Translations under genes and position numbers: made by a program
Assembly (NCBI RefSeq): GCF_036248255.1
Contig: NZ_CP109179.1
Location: 62,001-126,000, forward strand
Direction: 5' to 3'
Length of the DNA: 64,000 nt
DNA from: Streptomyces sp. NBC_01717
Lineage (GTDB): Bacteria > Actinomycetota > Actinomycetes > Streptomycetales > Streptomycetaceae
In this document: in pieces, positions 43,327 through 52,961 of the stretch
Layout of the letters: the number at the start of each line of letters is the position of its first letter
Numbering within the stretch: the first letter of the stretch is position 1
Notes under the pieces: model-generated
What the model saw: the letters and a program-made list of their open reading frames with translations, nothing else
Database searches by the model: none
What the model was told of the DNA's origin: nothing

Positions 43327-45756
43327 TCAGGTAGTCGCTGGCGGCGTGGGTACCGGTTCCTCGGCGTGGGGCACTGCCGTGGGCAGGGTTTGCTCGGCCC
43401 AGATGGTCTTGCCTCGGGCGGCGTAGCGGGTTCCCCAGCGTCGGGTGAGTTGGGCGATGAGGAACAGGCCGCGCCCGCCTTCGTCAGTGTCGTACGCGTG
43501 GCGCAGGCGCGGTGCGGTACTGCTGTCGTCGGTGACCTCGCAGATGAGGGTGAGGTCGCGGATCAGACGCAGCTGGATGGGGCCGGTGGCGTATCGGATG
43601 GCGTTGGTGAGCAGTTCGCTGACGATCAGTTCGGTGGTGAACTCCAGTTCCTCCAGGCCCCAGTAGGCCAGCTGTCGGCCGGTGAGGGTGCGGGCGGTGG
43701 CGACGAGTGCAGGGTCGTTGGGCAGGGTCCAGGTCGCCACCTGGTCGGCGTCGAGGCTTTTGGTGCGTGCCAGCAGCAGCACCATGCTCTCCTCGCCGCT
43801 GCCCTGGTGTGCTCGGACCACTGCGTCGCAGGTGTCCTTGAGGGCCTTGTGGGGGTTACCAAGGATCCGCCAGGGGCTGGTCGGCTCCTCGGGTGGCTTA
43901 CCGGCCTCGGCGAGGCTGAGGGTGGACAGGGCGATGGTGCTTCCGGTCGGTAGTTCCACCTCGGTGGTCTCGTACGGAGGGTGGTCGCTTCCCAGGGGCG
44001 GACCGGCTGGGACGTCGGGGACCTCGAGCGAGCCGTTTGGGTGGACGATCACGGGTGCGGGATGGCCGGCCCGGGCGAAGGTGCAGCGGCGCGAGATGGG
44101 GTCGTAGACCGCGTACACGCAGGTGGCTCTTGCCAGGTGTGCGCCGGCGGAGTCGTCGTCGGCCGGGTGGGTGTGTTCGCTGGTGGGGCCGGACACCAGG
44201 TCGTGGAGTTGGGCGAGGAGTTCGTCGGGGGCCAGGTCCTGGGCGGCCAGTGTGTTGACGGCGGTGCGCAGCCGGCCCATGTCCGCTGCTGCCTGCACGC
44301 CGACCCCGACCAGATGTCCCACCACCAGGGCAACGCGTGCGCCGGACAGCGGGATGACGTCGAACCAGTCCCCGCCGCCCCGGCTGGACTCGTGGCGCCA
44401 GGCCACCTCGACGGCGTTCTGGGCGGGAAAGGTCTGGGGCAGCAGGCTGCGCTGCAGGGTGAGGGCGGCGTTGCGCTCGCGTGTGTACTGGCGCGCGTTG
44501 TCCAGGCATACGGCTGCCCGGGCGCCGAGTTCGGCGGCGAGGGCGAGGTCGTCCTCATCGAACGGAGCGGCTCCCTGCACCCGGTAGAAGCTGGCCAGGC
44601 CGAGCACCACCCCCCGCGCGGTGAGCGGTACAACCATCATCGAGTGTGCTCCGGCCCGACGCACCAGCTCTGCGCGGCGGAGGTCATGGTCCAGCCACTC
44701 ATGGTCGACCTGCAGTTCGGCCACCAGACGGGGGAGCAGGTCGGCAAGGCACGCGGTGAAGGACGACGGGTAGTCGGGGATCACCTCGCCCAGACTGTAG
44801 GCGGGCTGCGCGAGGAGCCCCTCGGCTGCGCGGAAGCCGGCCCGCCGCAGCAACACCTCGGAGCTCACCGGACCGGGCGGCGGGGCCTCTCCCGCGAGTG
44901 CGTCATCGAGGACCTCCACCGCCGCGATGTCGGCAAGGGCGGGCACCGCGACCTCGGCCAGTTCCTCGGCCGTGGTCATCACATCCAGTGTCGTGCCGAT
45001 CCGGGCGCCCGCCGTCACCAGCAGATTCAGACGGGTCTGGGCCCGTCGCCGCTCGGTCACGTCCTGTGTGGCGACGACCACCCCGTGGACGGCGCCGGCC
45101 GGGTTCTTCAGGGGCAGGAGGGTCATGTCGTAGGTGTGATCGTGGTCGGGGTCGGCCGGTGGGCGGCCGACTTGGTCGAAGGCCATTGGCCGGCCGGTCT
45201 CCACCACTGACCGGAACTTCTGCTCCGCCTCGTCGTCGATCATGCCCGGAGCTACCTCGCGAGCCCGGCGTCCGACGGCCTCCTGGCCCACCGCCCCCCC
45301 CCGGATTCCTGGCCCCGCAAGGTTCAGCCGGACGATCCGCAGCTCCCGGTCCAGGACCTGCACACCGAGGGGGGACTCGGTAAGCAACGCTCTGAGCAAC
45401 GCCGCGTCGATCATCTCCTCCTCGGTCCTGTCCGCGGGGTCGAGCAACACACACCAACGCACCGCAGCGTCCTCGCCCAGCAGCGCAGACACCCTGGCGC
45501 GGACATCGAGCTGGTGCCCGTCCCGGTGCCGCGCGACCACAGTCGCTCCCGACATTCCGCCTCCGTAGGCCAGCTGATCGCGGGCCAGCAGCGTTGCCAC
45601 CGGCCGGCCCACGATCTCCTGCGACCGATACCCGAGCAGCTCCTGTGCCTCCTGACTCCACTCGGCCACCAAGCCCTGCTCGTCCAGGACCAACGAAGCA
45701 CCGCGAGGCGGATGCAGCCCACCTCGGCGCTCAGCAGCGTCCCTTCGCGCATTCAT
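43327..45756 (-). CDS. PAS-PAS-GAF-SpoIIE-HATPase protein with degenerate phosphatase
   Basis: 809 residues. PAS (about 20-115), second PAS (about 120-240, DRELRIVRLN...DVTERRRAQTRL), GAF (about 250-430, MMVVPLTARGVVLGLASFYR), SpoIIE-type PP2C-like domain (about 440-660) and RsbW-like HATPase (about 690-795, ELIVSELLTNAIRYA, EGGRGLFLIAQL). Relatives switch anti-sigma/anti-anti-sigma phosphorylation in response to PAS/GAF signals. Of the PP2C metal ligands, GGDWFDV is kept. The usual VVGDVVGHG reads VVGHLVGVG, the usual LYTDGL reads LSTLSL, and the usual DDVALL reads EESMVL. The phosphatase is probably inactive while the kinase half looks intact. A run of nine C lies within the gene at 45294-45302. 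Confidence 0.85.
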   Translation of the reverse strand: MNARRDAAERRGGLHPPRGASLVLDEQGLVAEWSQEAQELLGYRSQEIVGRPVATLLARDQLAYGGGMSGATVVARHRDGHQLDVRARVSALLGEDAAVRWCVLLDPADRTEEEMIDAALLRALLTESPLGVQVLDRELRIVRLNLAGPGIRGGAVGQEAVGRRAREVAPGMIDDEAEQKFRSVVETGRPMAFDQVGRPPADPDHDHTYDMTLLPLKNPAGAVHGVVVATQDVTERRRAQTRLNLLVTAGARIGTTLDVMTTAEELAEVAVPALADIAAVEVLDDALAGEAPPPGPVSSEVLLRRAGFRAAEGLLAQPAYSLGEVIPDYPSSFTACLADLLPRLVAELQVDHEWLDHDLRRAELVRRAGAHSMMVVPLTARGVVLGLASFYRVQGAAPFDEDDLALAAELGARAAVCLDNARQYTRERNAALTLQRSLLPQTFPAQNAVEVAWRHESSRGGGDWFDVIPLSGARVALVVGHLVGVGVQAAADMGRLRTAVNTLAAQDLAPDELLAQLHDLVSGPTSEHTHPADDDSAGAHLARATCVYAVYDPISRRCTFARAGHPAPVIVHPNGSLEVPDVPAGPPLGSDHPPYETTEVELPTGSTIALSTLSLAEAGKPPEEPTSPWRILGNPHKALKDTCDAVVRAHQGSGEESMVLLLARTKSLDADQVATWTLPNDPALVATARTLTGRQLAYWGLEELEFTTELIVSELLTNAIRYATGPIQLRLIRDLTLICEVTDDSSTAPRLRHAYDTDEGGRGLFLIAQLTRRWGTRYAARGKTIWAEQTLPTAVPHAEEPVPTPPATT

Positions 45757-46315
45757 GGTCGACTCCGTCCAGGCCTTTCCCGCTCACTGCCCTGGAGTGA
45801 CCGAGGCCTACGGGACCAATATGACCAAAGCCGGCGACCGGATACCGCCAAGGACGGGCCGTTTGGGCCAGCACATCCATCCCTACCAGCAGGACGATCG
45901 GGCCCGTCATCCGTCAAGCCGCAATCACGGCCATCCTCGACAGAAGGCGCGTTCGAATGCGGGCGCTGCTTCGCGCAGATGGTGGCGGGCGTGGGTGGGC
46001 TTTGGCCGAGCACAGCAATCCCAAGGTGAACCACGCCAAAGATCATTTCGTTAGAAGGTCAAAGCGGATAAGCGGAGACGACACGCTGGAAGTCGATCCG
46101 CTCGGACCTGGCATGCGTATCAACGAGCAGAGGTTTGCAGCGCTCAGGCGGGCACGCCCAAGGGCGCCAGGTCGGCGAAGTCATTCCCGATCCCGGATGG
46201 GGAGGTTCAGTCGTGATCAGTGAGGAACAGCTCACCGTCAATGCAGTGACCCGTGGAAGCTCTGTCACCGAGTTGTCCCGTGCCACGTCGAGCGTCGTCC
46301 TTGTGTGCATGCCAC

Positions 46316-46546
46316 ATGCCTGAGATGCCCTGGGTTGCGACGGCGCTCGCTCTGCTCTGGGTCGTCACGGTTGTTGCAAGATCTGCGTCCTCACGCGCCG
46401 CTAAGAAGAGGGAGCCATGGAGCGTGGACAGCTACGTGTCGCTGACGAAGGCGACCGACCTGGCGGAGCACGCCATGAGGGAGTCGGACCGCGAACTGTG
46501 CGAGCTTCTGTGGAGCTTGCCCGCCAAAGACCGACGACAATTGTGA
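46316..46546 (+). CDS. small single-helix membrane protein
   Basis: 76 residues: MPEMPWVATALALLWVVTVV (N-terminal membrane anchor) followed by a basic, then acidic helical tail (SSRAAKKREPWSVDSYVSLT, MRESDRELCELLWSLPAKD). Its ATG lies inside the last codons of an upstream 36-codon frame (46213-46323), so it may be translationally coupled. No SD of its own. Confidence 0.45.
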   Translation: MPEMPWVATALALLWVVTVVARSASSRAAKKREPWSVDSYVSLTKATDLAEHAMRESDRELCELLWSLPAKDRRQL

Positions 46547-46609
46547 AGAGCGGCATAGGGTGCGGCATGAATTCCCCCCTTGTTGTTGATGATCCGGGGA
46601 GGTGGCAAG

Positions 46610-46780
46610 GCCCGCCCGCGGTAGCTGGTCACGCTGCACCGGCCGAAGACGAGCCAGACGGCCCAGGCTGCTGCGCCGAGCCACGGAGCGCCGGGCGTCG
46701 CCCACCCCAATCCACCAGCCTGGCCGCGCTGTCTTCGGTGATCACGACCTTCCCGGGATTCAGGTCGGGTCGCTTCGTGC
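46610..46780 (-). pseudogene. aminoglycoside phosphotransferase (APH)-type relic
   Basis: RPDLNPGKVVITEDSAARLV DWGG in one frame and ATPGAPWLGAAAWAVWLVFG in the next. Together they give the catalytic-loop and DWG region (D-x-x-P-x-N/K-V---DG-A-LVDW) of APH/choline-kinase-like proteins as found in Streptomyces. The catalytic-loop Asn is Lys. No other part of the gene is seen. Confidence 0.6.
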
Positions 46781-47251
46781 GCGGAGGCCGGCAGGGCGAC
46801 GGCCTAGACGAGCGCGCTGGCTGTGAGCACAGTTGCGGCGAAGCGGCGGGCGGTCGAAGAAGCAGACATATGTCCCCTCAAGAACAGTTCCTCTAACGGT
46901 CAATACAAGTTGGCGGTAAAGGTGCGCGTTCCCGACCCATCCCGGGCCGAGGGCCTGAATTCTGCGCCCTCGTCGGGCCCGCGGCAGACCGAAGGGCTTG
47001 CTGTTGATCGTTGAACGGGTGGGTGTAGCGGTCAGCGGACGTCAGGGGCACGCCCGTCGCATAGGTATGCCCGTTGCAGGCGACAGGTGCGGAATGTCCG
47101 CGATTGGTATCCGAACTCAGCTCCGGCGCACAACCCGCCACACCGCCCCGCGCCACGCCACGCCCCCGCAAACGGGCACGATCTCAGTAACGGGCGCCCT
47201 ACCCAATTTCTCGCACACACAGGCCTGAATCGCACAACCGTACAGGAAGCA

Positions 47252-47292
47252 AGGGTTCCTGTCGCGACGGGGGAATACGCGACAGGAACCCT
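47252..47292. terminator. long perfect stem-loop
   Basis: AGGGTTCCTGTCGC / GCGACAGGAACCCT, a 14-base perfect stem with a 13-base loop. It lies in gene-poor DNA (46781-47930) with no intact neighbour, so it may be a terminator left from a lost gene or an end of a small element. Confidence 0.5.
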
Positions 47293-47930
47293 CACCGCAC
47301 CACGTGCCCCAAAACGCCGCCGCAACACACACCGCGGCCCCACTCAGTTGATCCGGACACGGCTGTGCGCATTCACCTGAACGCCGACACCTCAGCGGCC
47401 TTGTGACCACACGTTCGGCTCACGTGTCGGCCCGGTCGACGGTGGCGGAACTGACAGTCAGGGCATCGTGGGGAATGGAGTCCGCCCGGAAGTCCTTCGC
47501 ACGTCGACCGGGCGGACCACTTCGAGCGGGGCCCTCGTCACCGGCCTGATGATGACGGCGTTCCCGACGCCAGCCGCGCCGCGTGCCTCTCCCTGCTATG
47601 CAGCGTTCGACAACAGCGCCTCAAGACGCCTGTTGGCAGGCCCCGACCACCCCGCGGCCTGCCAACCAAGTGCTGAGCACGAGCCAGGACACCAGCTGCC
47701 CTGCACGTGAGCTCGCATTCCCCTCTGCGACTGAGCCCAGTACGCGGACACGGCTGTGCCTCGCATTGAAAACGGGAGGTCCCGCGAGCGCCGCCCCGGT
47801 TGGACGCCCAGTGGCCCTCATCAGCGCACCGCAGGAACCGAACCTATCTGTGCCCAACCGCCACGGCGGCCTTTACCACCAGCACAGTTGCGGGAAGCTG
47901 CTACGACGATGTGTACGGGCTGCCGGGACC

Positions 47931-48380
47931 ATGGATCACGCCTGTGAGGCCGTCGAGAAGCGGCACGTTTACCTAGACCCGGACGGCGGCCGCTCGGCAA
48001 CGCTGGGTATGCGTCATCGTGGCGGCGCCCACGAGTGTCGTCTACCAGAATCAGAGTGGCGGCTACTCCTGCGCCCAGTACGAGCAGGAGGGCTACCTCG
48101 TTCCGCACTTCAAGTCGGGCCTGGACAAGCAGTTGAAGGCGATCATCGTCGGCGAGCTGCGCGGGTGGGGCATGCGCGGCCAGCAGTGGCCGGTGGACCT
48201 GCTCGACCGGCTGCGGGCAGCCGTCAGCTCCTTCGCGGTGTACGGCACCGGCCGCCGTGACGAGCCATATCCGACGGCAGTGGCCTCGACGAGACCTGGC
48301 TTACGGAGGCTGCTGACGCCTGGATCCCTGTCGTCAGTCGCGACGGGCCCATCGTGCTGGTGTGGGAGAACTCGCACTAG
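47931..48380 (+). pseudogene. DUF6210 protein, two frameshifts
   Basis: ATG 47931 opens KRHVYLDPDGGRS. A shift then gives RWVCVIVAAPTSVVYQNQSG, YSCAQYEQEGYLVPHF and GWGMRGQQWPVDLLDRLRA. A second shift near 48265 gives GLDETWLTEAADAWIPVVSR and GPIVLVWENSH-stop. This is the DUF6210 family from end to end, and each break can be explained by one missing base. Function of the family unknown. Confidence 0.75.
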
Positions 48381-48392
48381 TCACGTCACGTA

Positions 48393-48918
48393 TCAGGCGT
48401 CGATCGCCCTGCGAGTCGTTCCTATCCTGGCGCTGCGACAGCGTGCGCGATATTCGCAGTGCACGTCCATCCACCACGACAAGGGCAGCTGAATGACCGG
48501 GTCGGATTCTATGAGCATGCGCGCTCGCCGTTCCCGGACCACCCCGACCTGACAGTTGGTGACCTTGCCCGCGGTCCGGTGCACTGCCGGGACATACATG
48601 CCGAGGCGTCTCCGTCCTTGAGGAAGCCCGTGTCGTCGACGATCAGCGCCTCCGCGCCGATCACATCCTGCCTCGGGCCAGCACATGGGCTGTATCCCAC
48701 GGGCTGGTAGTCACGAAGTGGGCCAGTGCCTGCCGGTTACCGTCCTCGCCCAGACGCGCCGCCATCGGCTCCACCGACTTGCGCCACCCCTCCAGCAGCA
48801 CCTCACGCACATACACCTGCCCCCACCGCCGCTGATCCGCACGGAAGAACCCGTCGAACATCTCCTTCGTGAATGCCTTCAGGTCCTCCCAGACCCCGGC
48901 CATCTCTTGAGGTGTCAC
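48393..48918 (-). pseudogene. IS701-family transposase remnant
   Basis: EMAGVWEDLKAFTKEMFDGF, RADQRRWGQVYVREVLLEGW, RKSVEPMAARLGEDGNRQAL and AHFVTTSPWD are the conserved N-terminus. After a frameshift come AEALIVDDTGFLKDGDASA (first D of the DDE core), and then TAGKVTNCQVGV in a third frame. The C-terminal half is missing. Confidence 0.85.
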
Positions 48919-48995
48919 ACCGCCTCAACGACACTCACCAACATGCAGACACATCACCCACGAGTGAGCTGACCAAGCCCTGCTAGGGCCCGTCT

Positions 48996-49067
48996 TCAAA
49001 CCGATCTTGCCCAGAGCAGGAACGACGCCAGACTGACTGCTGCTTCGTAGGAGGTGGCGGTCTTCAT
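48996..49067 (-). pseudogene. IS4/IS5-like transposase C-terminal tail
   Basis: KTATSYEAAVSLASFLLWAR then SV-stop is the C-terminal end of a Streptomyces DDE transposase (RYDK-A-SYEA-V-LAS-LLWARS). The sequence just beyond, GGGCCCGTCTTCAAACC, looks like the terminal repeat of such an element. Confidence 0.65.
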
Positions 49068-49290
49068 GCCCCTATGAATGTCCAGCTATTGATGCTGACG
49101 TCAGCACGTTCTTCCTGGGAGTGATGATGGTCTGGAAATCTCGCGGGCGAAGTAGGGTTCTCACAGAGGTGAGGATTCAGAGGCCTACCAGCACGCCGCC
49201 GCGTCAACGTCCGCTGGCCGTCTACCGGTTGAATCTGACGCTGCCTTTGTTGATGGGCATAGCCGACATGTTCCCCGCTATAGGGCAGAC

Positions 49291-51636
49291 GTGATAGAAC
49301 GGGCGGCCAACGGCGCTCTGTGTCGGTTCGCGGCTCGGCCGACGACGGGTGCCTTCACTGCGGGAAGGGAGTGTGACTCCATCACTGGGCATCTGAGTTT
49401 CGGGGAGCTACTGCGCGGTCACCGACGTGCGGCACGTCTGACGTTGGAGCAGTTGGCCGAGGTGTCGGGAGTCAGCGCCCGGACACTGTCGGACATGGAA
49501 CGTGGGCGGAGCAAGGCACCCTATGCCCGGACCGTTACCGCTCTGGCGGATGCGCTGAGGCTTGACGGGAATGCCCGCACTCAGCTGATCGAGTTGGCGC
49601 GCGACGGACGGCTGCGAAATCACTGGATGCGGCCGAGTGGTCTGTGTGAGCTGCCCAGGTCGGTTGAGGACTTCACCGGTCGTGCCGCGGAACTGCTCTG
49701 GACGAGCGAGCTGGTGCATGCCGAGGGTTCGCCGGGTGTCGGTGTTACCGGGCTCATCACCGGCCCCGCAGGACTGGGGAAGACCACGTTCGCCGTCCGT
49801 GCCGCTCATTCGGTGCGGCCGAGCTTTCCCGACGGGGTGTTGTTCCTGGACCTGTTCGGCATGTCCCACCGGCCTCTGTCTGCCGATGACGCCCTACGGT
49901 TGCTGCTGCACGAGCTCGGTCTCGCCGACCAGCATGTTCCGGGTGATACCCGTGAGCGCGCCTCCTTGTATCGGTCGCTGTTGCGGGACAAGCGTGTCCT
50001 GGTCGTCCTCGACAATGTCGCGTCGGAGGAGCAGGTGCGCCCGCTGCTGCCGGGAGGGGGTGCGAGCAGGGCGCTGATCACCACCCGGCGATCGCTGGCA
50101 GGTCTGGAGGGCGTCCGCAGACTCGTCCTGGGGCCCCTGCCGTTGCCTGAGTCCACGGAACTCCTGACCGGAATTCTGGGCGACCGTTCCGCACGCGACG
50201 AGGATGCGACTCTCGCCAGGCTCGCCGAGTTGTGCGGGGGACTGCCCCTGGCACTGCGGATCATCGGAAACCGGCTGGTCAGCCGACCCGAATGGGACGC
50301 CGCCCAGCTCGTCGCCCGACTGGCGGACGAGGAGCGTCGGCTGGAGCAGTTCAGGGCCGGCGACCTCAAGATCGCCAACGCGATCGGCATGTCGTACGAG
50401 CAGCTCGCGGACTCCGCACGCCGGCTGTTCCGGCGCCTTTCCGTGATTCCTGGCCCGGACTTCGACGCCGCTCTAACGGCGGTCGCCGGCGGAATGCCGA
50501 TCGAGGATGCCTGGGACGCTCTCGACGACCTCGTCGACCTCGGCCTGCTCCAGGACAGCACCGCAGGCCGCTACCGCTTCCACGACCTGGTCCGCTTGTT
50601 CGCCCGCGACCGGCTTCAGGAGGAAACCCCGGCCGGGCGTCGGGCACTGACGGAGCGGGTGACGTCATGGCTGCTACGGATGGCCACAATGTCCGGACGA
50701 TGGTTCGAACCCGGCTATGGCCGTCCCGACCGGCCCGACCCCGATCTCACCGCCCCGTCCTCCGAGGAAGAGGCCGACTGGTGGCTGAGGGTCAATGCGG
50801 ACAACTGGCTGGGTGCGATGCGGGCCGCGGTCAGCGACCGGCCTACCCTCGTCCTCGACTGCGCCGAGTCGATGCACTGGTTCTCCGAACGGTGGGCGCA
50901 CGGCCCGCATTGGAGCGAAGTCTTCACCCTCGGAGCACAGGCCGCCGCCAGCCTCGGCGACCTGACACAGCAGGCGACACAGCTGAACTATCTGGCCTGG
51001 GCCCACTCGGTTCCGCCGCACGACCCCGATGCCATGCTGCGGTGCGCGGCCGAGGCCCTGGAGTTGGCCACCCGAGGCGGCGCCACGGCACAGATCGTCT
51101 GGTCGCACAAGTACACCGCGGCAGCACTGCGCCTGCGCGGACGGCTCGACGAGGCGCTGGCGATCTCGTTCCGGGCAGCGGAGACGTGCAAGATCGTCGG
51201 CGACATCGACAGCTACCTCCAGTGCCTTGGCGACATCGCCAACTGCCTTCGTGCCGACGGACGCTACACTGAGGCGCTGGAGCAGTACCTCACCTGTTTC
51301 GCGCTGATCGACGACGAAGGCTCGGGGGTGACACCGAGTGTCGCGACGATCACCCGGCCCTTCGCGCTGATCCGCATCGGCCAGTGTCTGGGACACCTCG
51401 GCCGCCGTTCCGAAGCGATCATCAGGCTCAGCGAGGGAAGGGATCTCCTGGACACGCTCCAGGTGTCCGACTACCGGTATGCCGAGGCCCTGGAAGCACT
51501 TGCCGCCCTGCTGGTCGAGGAAGGCCGGACCGCCGAGAGTCGCCGTACCTACGCGCGGGCTGCGCAGGTGTTCGAATCGATCGGTGACGCCGAGGCGAGT
51601 AGCCGCTGCCACGCCCTGGCAACCGCCGCTGACTGA
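49291..51636 (+). CDS. XRE-HTH / NB-ARC / TPR STAND regulator
   Basis: 781 residues. XRE-type HTH (about 35-95: FGELLRGHRRAARLTLEQLA, VSARTLSDMERGRSKAP). NB-ARC NTPase with P-loop GPAGLGKTT (158-166), Walker B VLVVLDNVAS, ALITTRRS sensor and GLPLAL motif. Winged-helix region (YRFHDLVRLFARDRL), then helical TPR-like repeats (AAALRLRGRLDEALAISFRA, LEALAALLVEEGRTAES). Streptomyces proteins of this shape are AfsR-like regulators without a SARP domain. GTG 49291 is taken as the start; no clear SD, and the first 30 residues may not be real. Stands alone. Confidence 0.8.
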   Translation: MIERAANGALCRFAARPTTGAFTAGRECDSITGHLSFGELLRGHRRAARLTLEQLAEVSGVSARTLSDMERGRSKAPYARTVTALADALRLDGNARTQLIELARDGRLRNHWMRPSGLCELPRSVEDFTGRAAELLWTSELVHAEGSPGVGVTGLITGPAGLGKTTFAVRAAHSVRPSFPDGVLFLDLFGMSHRPLSADDALRLLLHELGLADQHVPGDTRERASLYRSLLRDKRVLVVLDNVASEEQVRPLLPGGGASRALITTRRSLAGLEGVRRLVLGPLPLPESTELLTGILGDRSARDEDATLARLAELCGGLPLALRIIGNRLVSRPEWDAAQLVARLADEERRLEQFRAGDLKIANAIGMSYEQLADSARRLFRRLSVIPGPDFDAALTAVAGGMPIEDAWDALDDLVDLGLLQDSTAGRYRFHDLVRLFARDRLQEETPAGRRALTERVTSWLLRMATMSGRWFEPGYGRPDRPDPDLTAPSSEEEADWWLRVNADNWLGAMRAAVSDRPTLVLDCAESMHWFSERWAHGPHWSEVFTLGAQAAASLGDLTQQATQLNYLAWAHSVPPHDPDAMLRCAAEALELATRGGATAQIVWSHKYTAAALRLRGRLDEALAISFRAAETCKIVGDIDSYLQCLGDIANCLRADGRYTEALEQYLTCFALIDDEGSGVTPSVATITRPFALIRIGQCLGHLGRRSEAIIRLSEGRDLLDTLQVSDYRYAEALEALAALLVEEGRTAESRRTYARAAQVFESIGDAEASSRCHALATAAD

Positions 51637-51759
51637 CGCACAGGGGCCGATATCCACGCAACTCTGCGTGCGGCTCTGCGTGTTCTCTCTCCTTTAACGC
51701 GACTTTTATGGAGCACGCCGGACAGGCACCGGGCCTGTCCATCCAGATCAGAGACGATC

Positions 51760-52467
51760 ATGGCAATCATCAGGAACATCGCGCTCGTACGCGGTGGCTC
51801 CGCGGACGGATCAGGCTGGCAGGGGGTCTTTGACCACCTGACCGCCGACGGATACCAGGTGGCCGTCGTACGGACCTCGGATACCGGCAAGGACACCGAT
51901 CGCGGCGACAAGGCCTACAGCAGCACCAAGGTGTCCTCCGGCGACGAGACCACGACCGGCTCTTCCGGCGCGAACGTCGACAGCGTCGCTGACAAGCCGG
52001 GCTACGGCCAGGGCTGCGCCGCCAACGACATCATCTGGAGCACGACAACCAAGGCCCAGGCCGGCTACATCCTGCTCACGCCGAAGGCCAAGCCCGGCAT
52101 CACCTGTGTCCTGCCCGGCGAGCTACCAACCGTGACCTTCGGCTCGGACGGGACCGAGGCGGGCCCCGCGGAGCAGGCGCTAAGCCCGGAGATCACGCTG
52201 TGCGAAGGGCTTACCGCCTACGCCGGCGTCATCCCGAAGACCGCCAAGAGCAGCTTTGGCAAGTTACTGAAGAGCATCATCGTCGCTGGCGGCGACGACC
52301 CGAACCCGGAGTCCCTGCCCGTGGACGAGTTATCCGCCGACAAGCCGATCGGCACCAATTGCGCACACCTCCGCCGCCGCCGTTCCCTCTTCTTCCTGAG
52401 GAGACTCGGCGTCCATGGGTGGGTGAGCGATCGTCAGGGACGAAAGACGAGTGCGGTTTTGTGCTGA
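51760..52467 (+). CDS. chimaeric ORF: alpha/beta-hydrolase start fused to a DUF4232-like domain
   Basis: 235 residues as written. Residues 1-40 (IIRNIALVRGGSADGSGWQG, HLTADGYQVAVV) are the N-terminus of an alpha/beta-hydrolase, with the usual His of VHGG changed to Arg. From about 45 on it becomes the secreted DUF4232-type domain: GQGCAANDIIWSTTTKAQAG, ILLTPKAKPGITCVLPGELP, VTFGSDGTEA, AYAGVIPKTAKSS, VDELSADKPIGTNC. The last 30 residues are unrelated. It looks like a recombination product lacking the signal peptide a DUF4232 protein needs. It carries two in-frame TTA codons (bldA-dependent Leu). Confidence 0.6.
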   Translation: MAIIRNIALVRGGSADGSGWQGVFDHLTADGYQVAVVRTSDTGKDTDRGDKAYSSTKVSSGDETTTGSSGANVDSVADKPGYGQGCAANDIIWSTTTKAQAGYILLTPKAKPGITCVLPGELPTVTFGSDGTEAGPAEQALSPEITLCEGLTAYAGVIPKTAKSSFGKLLKSIIVAGGDDPNPESLPVDELSADKPIGTNCAHLRRRRSLFFLRRLGVHGWVSDRQGRKTSAVLC

Positions 52468-52961
52468 TCTCGTCCGTGATCAGGGAGCTCATACGGTGGC
52501 TTCCCTCTTCTCGTTCGCTGTAGAGCCCGGCGCCCGGGTAGTGCTCGCACTGGAACGGATCATGCGGCCGATCTGGATGAACGCGCGACCGAGCGGGCCG
52601 GGGCGTCCCTGGCTGGCGGGCACAAACTGGCAGGCACGGACAGTGCCCCCGCCCAGGGAACCCGCGAGCAACCGGATACGGCCGGTGGTCAGTGAGCCAG
52701 GCCCAACGGCCATACCGAAAGCGGACTCCGATATTGGCCCGCGATGAGGAAGTTCGCCGGTCAACTTCTTCAGCAGCTGGCCCCTCGATGAGCTGACGGA
52801 CATCCCTCAGATCACGTTCAGCATCACCTCGGCGCAATGCAGCGACATCACCGGTGTGTCAGGAGCCGTTCAGCAGAACGAGATCCGGTCGCAGCGCCTC
52901 CCTGCCCGTACAGCCGCAGCGGAATTCCGGCGCCCCTACCGCTCAGGAAAGCGAGAAGCCC

